From Actinomycetota bacterium (lineage in GTDB: Bacteria; Actinomycetota; Actinomycetes; Nanopelagicales; Nanopelagicaceae): DNA of 14,236 nucleotides. Of this stretch, positions 5,865 through 12,815 are shown piece after piece (position 1 is the stretch's first letter; every line of letters begins with the position of its first letter). The stretch spans positions 1 to 14,236 of the forward strand of contig CANNDP010000019.1 of the NCBI GenBank assembly GCA_947503395.1, given 5' to 3'. The position numbers and the translations under genes are program-made. The notes under the pieces were generated by a model. It ran no database searches. It had not been told where the DNA came from and was given only the letters and a program-made list of their open reading frames with translations.

Positions 5865-7871
5865 TCACTGCCCTGTGGAGTTATATTGACTAGCAAGTCT
5901 TTTAAGAGATTCTTTAATCACAGCCCCATCGCTACTTCTCCAGAGCGGCGGCATAGAGTTTAAAAGCACTGACCCATAGCGTTTATTAACAATTCTTGAA
6001 TCAAGGATTGCCACTACCCCGCGATCATCGATAGATCGAATTAGCCTCCCTGTTCCCTGCGCAAGAAGTAGAGCGGCCCTTGGCAGTGAGACTTGCATAA
6101 AGCCTGAGCCGCCAGAGGCATCTATCTGGGCAGCTCTTGCCGACATCACTGGATCATCTGGTCTTGGAAAAGGTATTCGATCAATTGCTACCAAAATGCA
6201 AGATGGCCCTGGCACATCAACTCCCTGCCAAAGACTCATCGTTCCAAGCAATATTGAAGTTGGATCTTGCGCAAATTTTTCAACTAAGACTCCAACGCTA
6301 TCGCCCCGTCTTTGAGTAATGATCTTTATCGGAAGCTCTGCTAAAACTCGCCTTAGATGTTCATCTGCCATTTCAACTCCGCGCCATGATGAAAATAGCG
6401 CCAGAGTTCTTCCCCCGGCAGCATCAATTAACTCACCTAGCTCAACTAGAGCCTGCGGACTTGGCCCATCTCTTGTTGGCTCTGGAAGATCTCTCGGAAG
6501 ATAGAGCGCACCTTGGCTGGCAAAATCAAAGGGTGAGCCAACATCAAGTGATACTAAATTCTCTGGGTCAATATCTCCCCCACTTTCGCTACTTTCATCT
6601 TGGCTAGCCTCTAGTGGATCAATGCCAAAGCTCTTTGCAATTGCAGCAAAACTATTTCCAACGCTCAAGGTTGCACTTGTTGCGATAACTGGAGTTTTAG
6701 TAAATAAGTTCTCGCGTAATAAATGTGAGACTTCTAGTGGAGCAAGATAGAGAGTGGAAAATGTAGGCTCAAACCAGAGCACTTGATTACTGCCAATCTT
6801 AAGCATCTTGGCTGCAGTGACTTTGATTTCATTGACCGCTCCCTTTACGCGAGCCCGCTCCGCTAAAGCATCTGGATCAACAATTAGTGAATCGGCATTA
6901 ATTAGCGCAATAGCGCTCTCTGCTGCCTCTTTAATCTTTCTTACCCAAGGAGCTAAAAGCAGGGGTAGTTCTTGCAGTTTTCGCTCATCGCCACTTTTAA
7001 TACGAAACTCTTGGCCATACTCATCAAGTGCTCTGCTAAACCCATCGCAAGCTTTGCCCAGCGCTTCAGCAGCTTTTCCGGGAAGATGTTTTCGCAGCAT
7101 ATTTGCTGCTCTACTAGCCCTTGCTGCAGTTAGCTCCTCTGTCACCGCTTGAGTAGTGCGATCCATAAACTCATGAGCCTCATCTAAAATCACTGCATCT
7201 CGCTCTGGCAATATTGGATGAGAGTCAACGATTTCAATTGCAAGTAAGGTGTGATTAGTAACGACAATATCTGCGCTCTGGGCTTTGGTTTTTGCCTTCA
7301 CTGCAAAACATTGCGCTCCAAAGCGACATTCATCAGCTCCCACGCACTCTCGTCCTGATGTTGAATTGGCTAGCCAGACTCGTCTATCAACCTCAGGGGC
7401 ATCATCTCGATCCCCCGAGATTCCATCTCTACTCGCCCATTGGCGGAGGCGACGAGCATCTGATTCAAGAGATGAAATCTCAACTAAGACCTGGCTATCA
7501 ACGCCAGAGTCATCAGCATTCATCTTCTGCAGACAGAGATAATTTCCAACTCCCTTATAAACAGCAAAGGAGATACTTCTTCCCAATTCTTTCTCTAACG
7601 CCTTTTGAACCTTAGGAAGATCTCGCTCAATTAATTGTCGCTGCAGCGCAAGAGTTGCTGTTGCAACAAGTACTCGTTTGCCATGAACTAGAGCTGGAAC
7701 TAAATAAGCCAGCGACTTTCCAGTTCCAGTCCCGGCTTGAACAAGGAGGTGATGGCGATCTTCAAGGGCGTTTGCCACTGCCTCTGCCATTGCAATCTGG
7801 CCGGCTCTCTGGCTTCCACCAATTGCCTCAACTGCTACTGCTAGCGCCTTTCTAACCGACTCTGCGCTCAT
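5865..7871 (-). CDS. dinG: ATP-dependent DNA helicase, DinG/XPD-like with Fe-S cluster
   Basis: This 668-residue superfamily 2 helicase unwinds DNA 5'-3' in repair and in resolving replication obstacles. Walker A AGTGTGKS is at residues 46-53 and the DEAH box at 230-233. Four cysteines at 113, 176, 182 and 188 fit the Fe-S cluster domain between motifs I and II. The C-terminal RecA-like domain has ALFSSWRG, GTMSLWQGVDVPG and the motif VI QGTGRLIRS. There is no N-terminal exonuclease domain, as in DinG rather than the fused Gram-positive DnaQ-helicase form. ATG 7871 is preceded by AAGG eight bases upstream. No canonical LexA box was seen in its upstream region. Two short-gap genes of unknown function follow. 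Family assignment is firm; the gene name follows general usage in Actinobacteria. Confidence 0.92.
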   Translation of the reverse strand: MSAESVRKALAVAVEAIGGSQRAGQIAMAEAVANALEDRHHLLVQAGTGTGKSLAYLVPALVHGKRVLVATATLALQRQLIERDLPKVQKALEKELGRSISFAVYKGVGNYLCLQKMNADDSGVDSQVLVEISSLESDARRLRQWASRDGISGDRDDAPEVDRRVWLANSTSGRECVGADECRFGAQCFAVKAKTKAQSADIVVTNHTLLAIEIVDSHPILPERDAVILDEAHEFMDRTTQAVTEELTAARASRAANMLRKHLPGKAAEALGKACDGFSRALDEYGQEFRIKSGDERKLQELPLLLAPWVRKIKEAAESAIALINADSLIVDPDALAERARVKGAVNEIKVTAAKMLKIGSNQVLWFEPTFSTLYLAPLEVSHLLRENLFTKTPVIATSATLSVGNSFAAIAKSFGIDPLEASQDESSESGGDIDPENLVSLDVGSPFDFASQGALYLPRDLPEPTRDGPSPQALVELGELIDAAGGRTLALFSSWRGVEMADEHLRRVLAELPIKIITQRRGDSVGVLVEKFAQDPTSILLGTMSLWQGVDVPGPSCILVAIDRIPFPRPDDPVMSARAAQIDASGGSGFMQVSLPRAALLLAQGTGRLIRSIDDRGVVAILDSRIVNKRYGSVLLNSMPPLWRSSDGAVIKESLKRLASQYNSTGQ

Positions 7872-7950
7872 AGTGGCAACCTTATTCTGAATTCACATTC
7901 AATGATTAGAAACTGCTTACTTAATTGCTAGATAAATAGCGTTAAATGAT

Positions 7951-7981
7951 TTAACCCCCCGAAGTTTCTTCGAGGGGTTAA
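7951..7981 (-). terminator. Hairpin terminator after nrdJ
   Basis: TTAACCCC-c-CGAAG, a TTT loop, and CTTCG-a-GGGGTTAA form a 13-bp stem with a single internal mismatch. It starts 39 bases after the nrdJ stop. The minus-strand tail is only mildly T-rich, as often in Actinobacteria. No plus-strand gene ends here, so it most likely ends the nrdR-nrdJ transcript and insulates dinG. Confidence 0.85.
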
Positions 7982-8019
7982 GGATCAAAGGAGAGATGAG
8001 CCCTCCTGTAATTACTTTT

Positions 8020-10830
8020 CTAGCTACATCCTGAAGTATTGCCACAACCTTCACAGACATAGCAAGCACCAGAAGCTCTCATCTTTACGCCACAGGTAAC
8101 ACAGAGTGGAGCATCAGATTTAACGCCAGCGATCTTCTCTAGCAGCTCTGTTGAAGAACCAATTTGGTGAAGGGAAGTATCGGCTTTTGCAGGCTTTGCA
8201 GCTGGCGCGCTGGCCTTCTTCTCCTCAACTACCTCTATCTTTTCCTCAACAATTTGAGCATATTCACCGGTTTCAAGGGCTGCTGCTCGCTCTGCTGCGG
8301 TATAGATACCAAATGCTGCGCGCTCTTCATATGGCAGGTAATCAAGAGCAAGGCGGCGGAAGATGTAATCCATCATTGATTGGGCCATACGAATATCTGG
8401 ATCATCAGTTATTCCTGCTGGCTCAAAGCGAGAGTTTGTGAACTTAGAAACATAGGTCTCTAGCGGCACGCCATATTGCAGGCCGATTGATACTGCAATT
8501 GAGAAGACATCCATAACACCTGCAAGAGTTGAACCCTGCTTGCCAAGTTTTAAGAAGATCTCACCTAGCTGGCCATCTTCATAGGTTCCAGCATTCATAT
8601 AACCCTCTGCCCCGCCAACTGAGAACGAAGTTGTTCTTGAAGGACGTGACTTTGGTAGGCGCTTACGTGTTGCAGGAGCGGGAGCTGCGCTTACCTGATC
8701 GTCTTTGCCATTGTTCTTTGATTTTGCATCAGAGAGGGGCTGACCAACTTTGCAACTATCGCGGTAAACAGCAAGAGCCTTAAGCCCTAACTTCCATCCT
8801 TCGTAATAAACCTCTTCAACATCTTCAACGCTTGCATCAGCAGGAAGATTTACCGTCTTTGAGATAGCCCCTGAGAGGAATGGTTGGCAGGCAGCCATCA
8901 TTCTTACATGGCCCATTGGCGCAATAGATCTTGTTCCAAGCGCACAATCAAAGACATCGTAATGCTCAACCTTTAGCCCTGGAGCATCAACTACATGGCC
9001 ATTGGCAGTTATGTATTCAACGATTGCTTCAATGGTCTCATCGGTATAGCCCAGCTTCTTGAGAGCCTGTGGGACAGTTTGGTTAACGATCTGGAGGGAT
9101 CCGCCACCAACCATCTTCTTAAACTTAACGAGTGAGAAATCTGGCTCAATACCAGTGGTATCGCAATCCATCATCAAGCCGATAGTTCCAGTAGGTGCAA
9201 GAACTGATGCTTGAGCATTTCTCCAGCCATTCTTCTCGCCAAGTGCAATACAGCTATCCCATTGCTTATTAGCCTCAGCTAAAACATCTCTATCAAGAGT
9301 TGAAACTGATTTAGCAGAAAGTGATGCAGCCTGGTGCTTCTTCATTACTCGAGTATGAGGAGCTGCATTTCTGGCATATCCCTCATATGGGCCAACAATT
9401 CCAGCCATCTCAGCTGATCTGCGATATGAAGTTCCAGTCATAAGTGAGGTAATTGCTCCAGCTAGGGCTCTTCCGCCCTCTGAATCATATGCAAGTCCTG
9501 ATGCCATAAGAAGAGCGCCAAGGTTTGCATAACCAATTCCTAGTTGGCGATAGGCCCTTGTTGTTACACCAATTGCCTCGGTTGGGAAATCTGCAAAACA
9601 AATTGAGATATCCATTGCAGTAATAATCATCTCAACTGCCTTGACAAAGTTCTTTGCATCAAATGATCCATCGCTCTTTAAAAACTTCATAAGATTTAAA
9701 GAAGCAAGGTTGCATGAGGAGTTATCAAGTGACATATATTCCGAGCAAGGATTAGAGGCGTTAATACGACCGGTCTCAGGGCTGGTATGCCAATCATTGA
9801 TTGTGGTGTCATATTGAATTCCAGGATCTGCGCAAGCCCAGGCAGCCTCTGCCATCTTGCGGAATAGTTGACGAGAATCAACCTCTTCCATTACCTCACC
9901 AGTTGCGCGAGCTGTTAGACCAAACTTGGCTCCGCTTTCATAGGCGCGCATGAATTCATCATTTACACGGACTGAGTTATTGGCATTCTGATATTGCACA
10001 GAGATGATGTCTTTGCCACCAAGATCCATATCAAAGCCAGCATCGCGAAGGGCGCGAATCTTGTCTTCTTCTCTTACCTTAGTTTCAATAAATTCTTCAA
10101 TATCTGGATGATCGATATCGAGAACAACCATCTTGGCAGCTCTTCTAGTTGCTCCACCTGATTTAATTGTTCCAGCAGATGAATCAGCCCCGCGCATAAA
10201 GGAAACTGGGCCAGATGCTGTGCCACCTGATTTCAATAGCTCTTTTGAGGAGCGAATCCGAGAGAGATTTAAGCCAGCTCCTGATCCACCTTTAAAGATC
10301 ATGCCCTCTTCGCGATACCAGTTAAGGATCGATTCCATCGTGTCATCAACTGAGAGGATGAAACAGGCAGATACTTGCTGTGGAGCTGATGTTCCTACGT
10401 TAAACCAGACTGGAGAGTTAAAGGAAAATACCTGGTGTAGGAGCATATAAGTTAATTCATGTTCAAAAATTTCAGCATCTTCTGGAGTTGCAAAATATCC
10501 ATGCTCTTTTCCAGCTTTGGTGTAGGTAAGAACAACGCGATCGATAACTTGCTTTAGTGAGTGCTCTCTATTTTCAGCTCCTACTGCGCCGCGGAAATAC
10601 TTTGTTGTAACAATGGTTGAGGCATTTACTGACCAGAAATCTGGATACTCAACGCCGCGTTGCTCAAAGACCACCTCGCCGCTCTTCCAGTTGGTCTGCA
10701 CCACATCGCGTCGCTCCCAATTAACACCCTCATATGGATGTTGACCTGGAGTTGTATAAATACGCTCCATACTTAAGCCTTTTTCCATCTTGGCTTTCCC
10801 CGATGGGCGATTGATTACTGTGTCCGACAT
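8020..10830 (-). CDS. nrdJ: Class II (adenosylcobalamin-dependent) ribonucleoside-diphosphate reductase
   Basis: This 936-residue enzyme makes deoxyribonucleotides using a 5'-deoxyadenosyl radical from coenzyme B12, so it works with or without oxygen. The active site is complete: the NPCSE motif gives Asn360, thiyl-radical Cys362 and Glu364, and the redox pair is Cys156 (SACF) and Cys373 (SSCNLASLNL), with the usual 11-residue step between Cys362 and Cys373. A Lys/Ala/Glu/Pro linker at about 855-890 leads to a C-terminal zinc-ribbon-like tail with CVTC and CYVCEGC, thought to carry reducing equivalents to the active site. ATG 10830 is supported by GGAG nine bases upstream. It follows nrdR by 102 bases and is probably co-transcribed with it, under NrdR control. 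No cobalamin riboswitch is visible nearby. Identity is very secure. Confidence 0.97.
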   Translation of the reverse strand: MSDTVINRPSGKAKMEKGLSMERIYTTPGQHPYEGVNWERRDVVQTNWKSGEVVFEQRGVEYPDFWSVNASTIVTTKYFRGAVGAENREHSLKQVIDRVVLTYTKAGKEHGYFATPEDAEIFEHELTYMLLHQVFSFNSPVWFNVGTSAPQQVSACFILSVDDTMESILNWYREEGMIFKGGSGAGLNLSRIRSSKELLKSGGTASGPVSFMRGADSSAGTIKSGGATRRAAKMVVLDIDHPDIEEFIETKVREEDKIRALRDAGFDMDLGGKDIISVQYQNANNSVRVNDEFMRAYESGAKFGLTARATGEVMEEVDSRQLFRKMAEAAWACADPGIQYDTTINDWHTSPETGRINASNPCSEYMSLDNSSCNLASLNLMKFLKSDGSFDAKNFVKAVEMIITAMDISICFADFPTEAIGVTTRAYRQLGIGYANLGALLMASGLAYDSEGGRALAGAITSLMTGTSYRRSAEMAGIVGPYEGYARNAAPHTRVMKKHQAASLSAKSVSTLDRDVLAEANKQWDSCIALGEKNGWRNAQASVLAPTGTIGLMMDCDTTGIEPDFSLVKFKKMVGGGSLQIVNQTVPQALKKLGYTDETIEAIVEYITANGHVVDAPGLKVEHYDVFDCALGTRSIAPMGHVRMMAACQPFLSGAISKTVNLPADASVEDVEEVYYEGWKLGLKALAVYRDSCKVGQPLSDAKSKNNGKDDQVSAAPAPATRKRLPKSRPSRTTSFSVGGAEGYMNAGTYEDGQLGEIFLKLGKQGSTLAGVMDVFSIAVSIGLQYGVPLETYVSKFTNSRFEPAGITDDPDIRMAQSMMDYIFRRLALDYLPYEERAAFGIYTAAERAAALETGEYAQIVEEKIEVVEEKKASAPAAKPAKADTSLHQIGSSTELLEKIAGVKSDAPLCVTCGVKMRASGACYVCEGCGNTSGCS

Positions 10831-10932
10831 TTCTTATTTCTCCAGTTTCTTCTTGAATTTTTAATTTTGTTTTTAAAACTTTTCTATCTTTTTTTATTTA
10901 ATTTTTTCTCTGCTATCTACTTATCGGACTTT
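10831..10932 (-). other. A-rich nrdR-nrdJ spacer and nrdJ leader
   Basis: On the minus strand this 102-base spacer is strikingly A-rich and poor in C, with several A-runs, ending in GGAG nine bases before the nrdJ start. I see no NrdR box, stable hairpin or clear promoter pair in it. It may be an unstructured leader that helps ribosome access. Confidence 0.5.
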
Positions 10933-11433
10933 TCATTTAAGTTGCGGGGAGGCAACTTGAGATTCGCTCTCTATTTCTGACTTTTCGATCGGCAGGGCCC
11001 GGAGAAGAGCGATCTCGCCTTCGAAATCTTCAAGGGAGGAGAAGTTACGGTATACCGAGGCATAACGCAGGTAGGCGACCTCATCTAATTCGCGAAGTGG
11101 CGGCAAGATAGCCATGCCAACCTCTTGAGCTTCGATCTCTGCCTGTCCTGTGGAGCGAAGCGCCTCTTCAACCCTCATTGCAAGTAGCGCTAGATCATCG
11201 TCATCAACTGGTCGGTTCTGGCAGGCCTTACGAACTCCGTTAATAACTTTCTCACGACTAAAGGGCTCTGTTGCTCCACTGCGTTTGATAATCGAGAGAA
11301 CTGCAGTTTCAGAGGTTGAAAAACGTGAACCGCATTGAGTGCACTCTCTCCTGCGACGAATAGAGCTGCCTTCATCACTTGGACGCGAGTCAATGACTCG
11401 AGAATCCTCATAACGACAGAAGGGGCAGATCAC
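10933..11433 (-). CDS. nrdR: Transcriptional repressor NrdR
   Basis: This 166-residue repressor senses ATP/dATP and shuts off ribonucleotide reductase genes when dATP is high. The N-terminal zinc ribbon has Cys3, Cys6, Cys31 and Cys34 (CPFC ... CTQC), with the basic SSIRRRRE segment just before the second pair that contacts DNA. An ATP-cone domain follows (about residues 46-136; VIKRSG-like start, YLRYASVYRNF near its end). I chose GTG 11433 (Met-Ile-Cys-Pro) because NrdR proteins begin almost directly at the CPFC motif and AGAGGA lies nine bases upstream; a TTG at 11451 would add six residues. Two NrdR boxes upstream imply autoregulation. nrdJ follows on the same strand. The last 20 residues are a Ser/Glu-rich tail. 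Confidence 0.95.
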   Translation of the reverse strand: MICPFCRYEDSRVIDSRPSDEGSSIRRRRECTQCGSRFSTSETAVLSIIKRSGATEPFSREKVINGVRKACQNRPVDDDDLALLAMRVEEALRSTGQAEIEAQEVGMAILPPLRELDEVAYLRYASVYRNFSSLEDFEGEIALLRALPIEKSEIESESQVASPQLK

Positions 11434-11498
11434 GGCGTGTCGTCCTCTCAATCCTGGGTATTTCCTGAAATCGGGTGTATTGGAGCCTTAGGTGCTAA

Positions 11499-11514
11499 CC
11501 ACTACTTATGGAAG
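11499..11514 (-). promoter_or_regulatory. NrdR box 2 (proximal to nrdR)
   Basis: CTTCCATAAGTAGTGG on the minus strand matches much of the 16-base NrdR consensus (C at 4, A at 6, TA at 7-8, T-A-G-T-G at 11-15). Its match is weaker than that of box 1, but it is exactly 15 bases away from it, the spacing expected for tandem NrdR boxes. Confidence 0.6.
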
Positions 11515-11529
11515 CATATCCTAAAGCAA

Positions 11530-11545
11530 CCCCAATATCTAGGGG
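11530..11545 (-). promoter_or_regulatory. NrdR box 1 (distal, strong palindrome)
   Basis: CCCCTAGATATTGGGG on the minus strand is a near-palindrome whose core CTAGATATTG fits the NrdR consensus CWATATWTWG with one difference. It lies about 100 bases upstream of the nrdR start. The promoter hexamers around it could not be fixed with confidence, but the position suits repression of an nrdR-nrdJ operon. Confidence 0.72.
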
Positions 11546-11597
11546 TAAGAGTAAAGCAACGGTTGAGAGTTCCGCAACTTAAAACGAGATTAAGCCT

Positions 11598-11981
11598 CTA
11601 CGGGCGTGTCGGGATATAAATCTTCTGGCCAGCTTGGAGGTTTGGCGATTTCAAGTTATTGACTTCAACGATATCTGCAACCAGGGCTCGTCTATCAGCC
11701 TGCGGCGCTATCCCCTCAGCAATTGACCAGAGGGTATCTCCTGGCTTCACGCTGATCTTCACATAAGGGCTAGAGATCGACTCGCTATTGGATCCAGCTG
11801 TTGCGCCATTAAAGGCAGCAAATCCGGAGAGAAGCAGTATGGAGAGTGAAGAGATGACTGCCAACCTTGCCAGCCCTCGACCACGGGGGGTAAGTCGCAG
11901 AGCTGCTGGGCCTTGATTTATAGGGGTTTTCACGCGCCTGGCATCTTTAGCAAGGAACGGATTGATGGCGATCGTCGTCAT
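11598..11981 (-). CDS. LysM-domain membrane protein beside lexA (YneA/Rv2719c-like)
   Basis: This 127-residue protein has a basic cytoplasmic N-terminus (about 1-37), one membrane segment at about 38-58, and a single LysM peptidoglycan-binding domain at about 75-124 (VKPGDTLWSIAEG ... VNNLKSPNLQAGQKIYIP). ATG 11981 has GGAG seven bases upstream. It is divergent from lexA, with a perfect LexA box between them, exactly where Bacillus YneA and mycobacterial Rv2719c genes lie. Those relatives delay division or act on the cell wall during the SOS response, so the same role is inferred here. No hydrolase domain is present, so any wall cleavage is doubtful. Its gene ends 164 bases before the chosen nrdR start. 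Confidence 0.85.
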   Translation of the reverse strand: MTTIAINPFLAKDARRVKTPINQGPAALRLTPRGRGLARLAVISSLSILLLSGFAAFNGATAGSNSESISSPYVKISVKPGDTLWSIAEGIAPQADRRALVADIVEVNNLKSPNLQAGQKIYIPTRP

Positions 11982-12037
11982 CTTCTCTCTCCAGATACTT
12001 CTAGAACCGAGCTAATCAGAGAGTGGGGATACTCTTC

Positions 12038-12049
12038 GAACGTCTGTTC
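12038..12049. promoter_or_regulatory. LexA box 1, shared lexA/LysM region (perfect)
   Basis: CGAACGTCTGTTCT contains a perfect GAAC-N4-GTTC, the Gram-positive/actinobacterial SOS box. It is 57 bases upstream of the LysM start and 92 bases upstream of lexA, so it is best placed to repress the LysM gene, and it may cooperate with box 2. Confidence 0.85.
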
Positions 12050-12095
12050 TAAGAGCAAAGATACACCCACCCACCGACATCGGCAAGTTTTTTTA

Positions 12096-12107
12096 GAACA
12101 TTTGTTT
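12096..12107. promoter_or_regulatory. LexA box 2 at the lexA promoter (one mismatch)
   Basis: GAACATTTGTTT differs from GAAC-N4-GTTC at the last base only. It overlaps the first two bases of the putative lexA -35 hexamer, a good position for autorepression. Confidence 0.72.
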
Positions 12108-12134
12108 GATTTCTTCGCAACTTTGTTCTAAACT
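12106..12134 (+). promoter_or_regulatory. lexA promoter, probably leaderless
   Basis: TTGATT (12106-12111) and TAAACT (12129-12134) are separated by 17 bases. The predicted start, seven bases after the -10, is the A of the lexA ATG at 12141. No Shine-Dalgarno is present before that ATG, which agrees with a leaderless message. Confidence 0.62.
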
Positions 12135-12140
12135 CCAACC

Positions 12141-12812
12141 ATGAGCAAAAACCCTTTAAAGCTGACTGAACTGCCTGATGGCCCCATTGATGAAAATGGT
12201 CTTACCCCAAGGCAGACCAAGATCCTTCTAGCAATAAAAGAGGCGATGGAGACAAATGGCTATCCCCCTTCAATGCGTGAGATCGGTGAAGCTGCAGGGC
12301 TCTCCTCCCCATCGAGTGTTAAATATCAATTAGAGGCACTTGAATCAAAAGGCTGGATCCGTCGCGACCCATCTCGTGGAAGAGCTTTAGAAGTTCTCAC
12401 CCCAGGTGATGAGAGATTTGAAGATATTAAGCCAGAGAGAACTCATAACGTTCCATTAGTTGGTCGAATTGCAGCTGGTGGCCCAATTCTTGCAGAACAA
12501 AATGTTGAGGAGCTCTTTCCCCTTCCTGCATCACTTGTTGGCGAGGGCGATCTCTTTATGCTTAAAGTCGTTGGAGATTCAATGATCGATGCTGCAATCT
12601 GTGATGGAGACTTTGTAGTTATCCGCTCTCAGAAAGATGCTAATAAAGGTGAAATTGTTGCAGCGATGATAGATGGCGAGGCAACTGTTAAGACTTTAAG
12701 TAAAAAGAACGGTCAAATCTGGTTACTTCCAGCAAATGATAACTACCAACCTATTGATGGAAATCAAGCAGAGATTCTTGGAGTAGTAACAGCAGTTCTT
12801 CGCTCGCTCTAA
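12141..12812 (+). CDS. lexA: LexA repressor, SOS response master regulator
   Basis: This 223-residue repressor has an N-terminal winged helix-turn-helix (about residues 20-86: LTPRQTKILLAI, PPSMREIGEAAGLSSPSSV, then SKGWIRRDPSRGRALEV) that binds GAAC-N4-GTTC. The C-terminal S24 self-cleavage domain has the Ala112-Gly113 scissile bond in GRIAAGGP, nucleophile Ser147 (GDSM) and general base Lys184 (ATVKTL). Activated RecA triggers cleavage after DNA damage. All key residues are present and length is normal. Two LexA boxes and a promoter lie directly upstream, implying autoregulation and control of the divergent LysM gene. It converges with hflX with only three bases between the stop codons. Identity is certain at family level. 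Confidence 0.98.
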   Translation: MSKNPLKLTELPDGPIDENGLTPRQTKILLAIKEAMETNGYPPSMREIGEAAGLSSPSSVKYQLEALESKGWIRRDPSRGRALEVLTPGDERFEDIKPERTHNVPLVGRIAAGGPILAEQNVEELFPLPASLVGEGDLFMLKVVGDSMIDAAICDGDFVVIRSQKDANKGEIVAAMIDGEATVKTLSKKNGQIWLLPANDNYQPIDGNQAEILGVVTAVLRSL

Positions 12813-12815
12813 ATA

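Noticed and set aside
6808..7152. Plus-strand open frame of 114 codons inside the helicase gene
   Set aside because: It is wholly antisense to a helicase region with conserved family sequence, and its Ser/Ala-rich translation resembles no protein family.
7879..7884. TAAGGT as a -10 element giving a leaderless dinG message
   Set aside because: The spacing to the ATG would fit, but no -35 is found and the same AAGG works as a Shine-Dalgarno, so the case is ambiguous.
11434..11451. TTG start for NrdR, six residues upstream
   Set aside because: NrdR proteins start almost at CPFC, and the AGAGGA site lies inside this extension, at the right distance for GTG 11433.
11335..11619. Plus-strand open frame covering the nrdR 5' end and its upstream region
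   Set aside because: It runs antisense through the nrdR zinc ribbon and the NrdR boxes; no recognisable domain and no convincing start signals.
12117..12128. Third LexA box overlapping the lexA -10 region
   Set aside because: Only the GTTC half matches; the other half has two mismatches to GAAC.
11913..12131. Plus-strand open frame leading into lexA
   Set aside because: It is antisense to the LysM gene and runs through both LexA boxes and the lexA promoter; better explained by the regulatory region.
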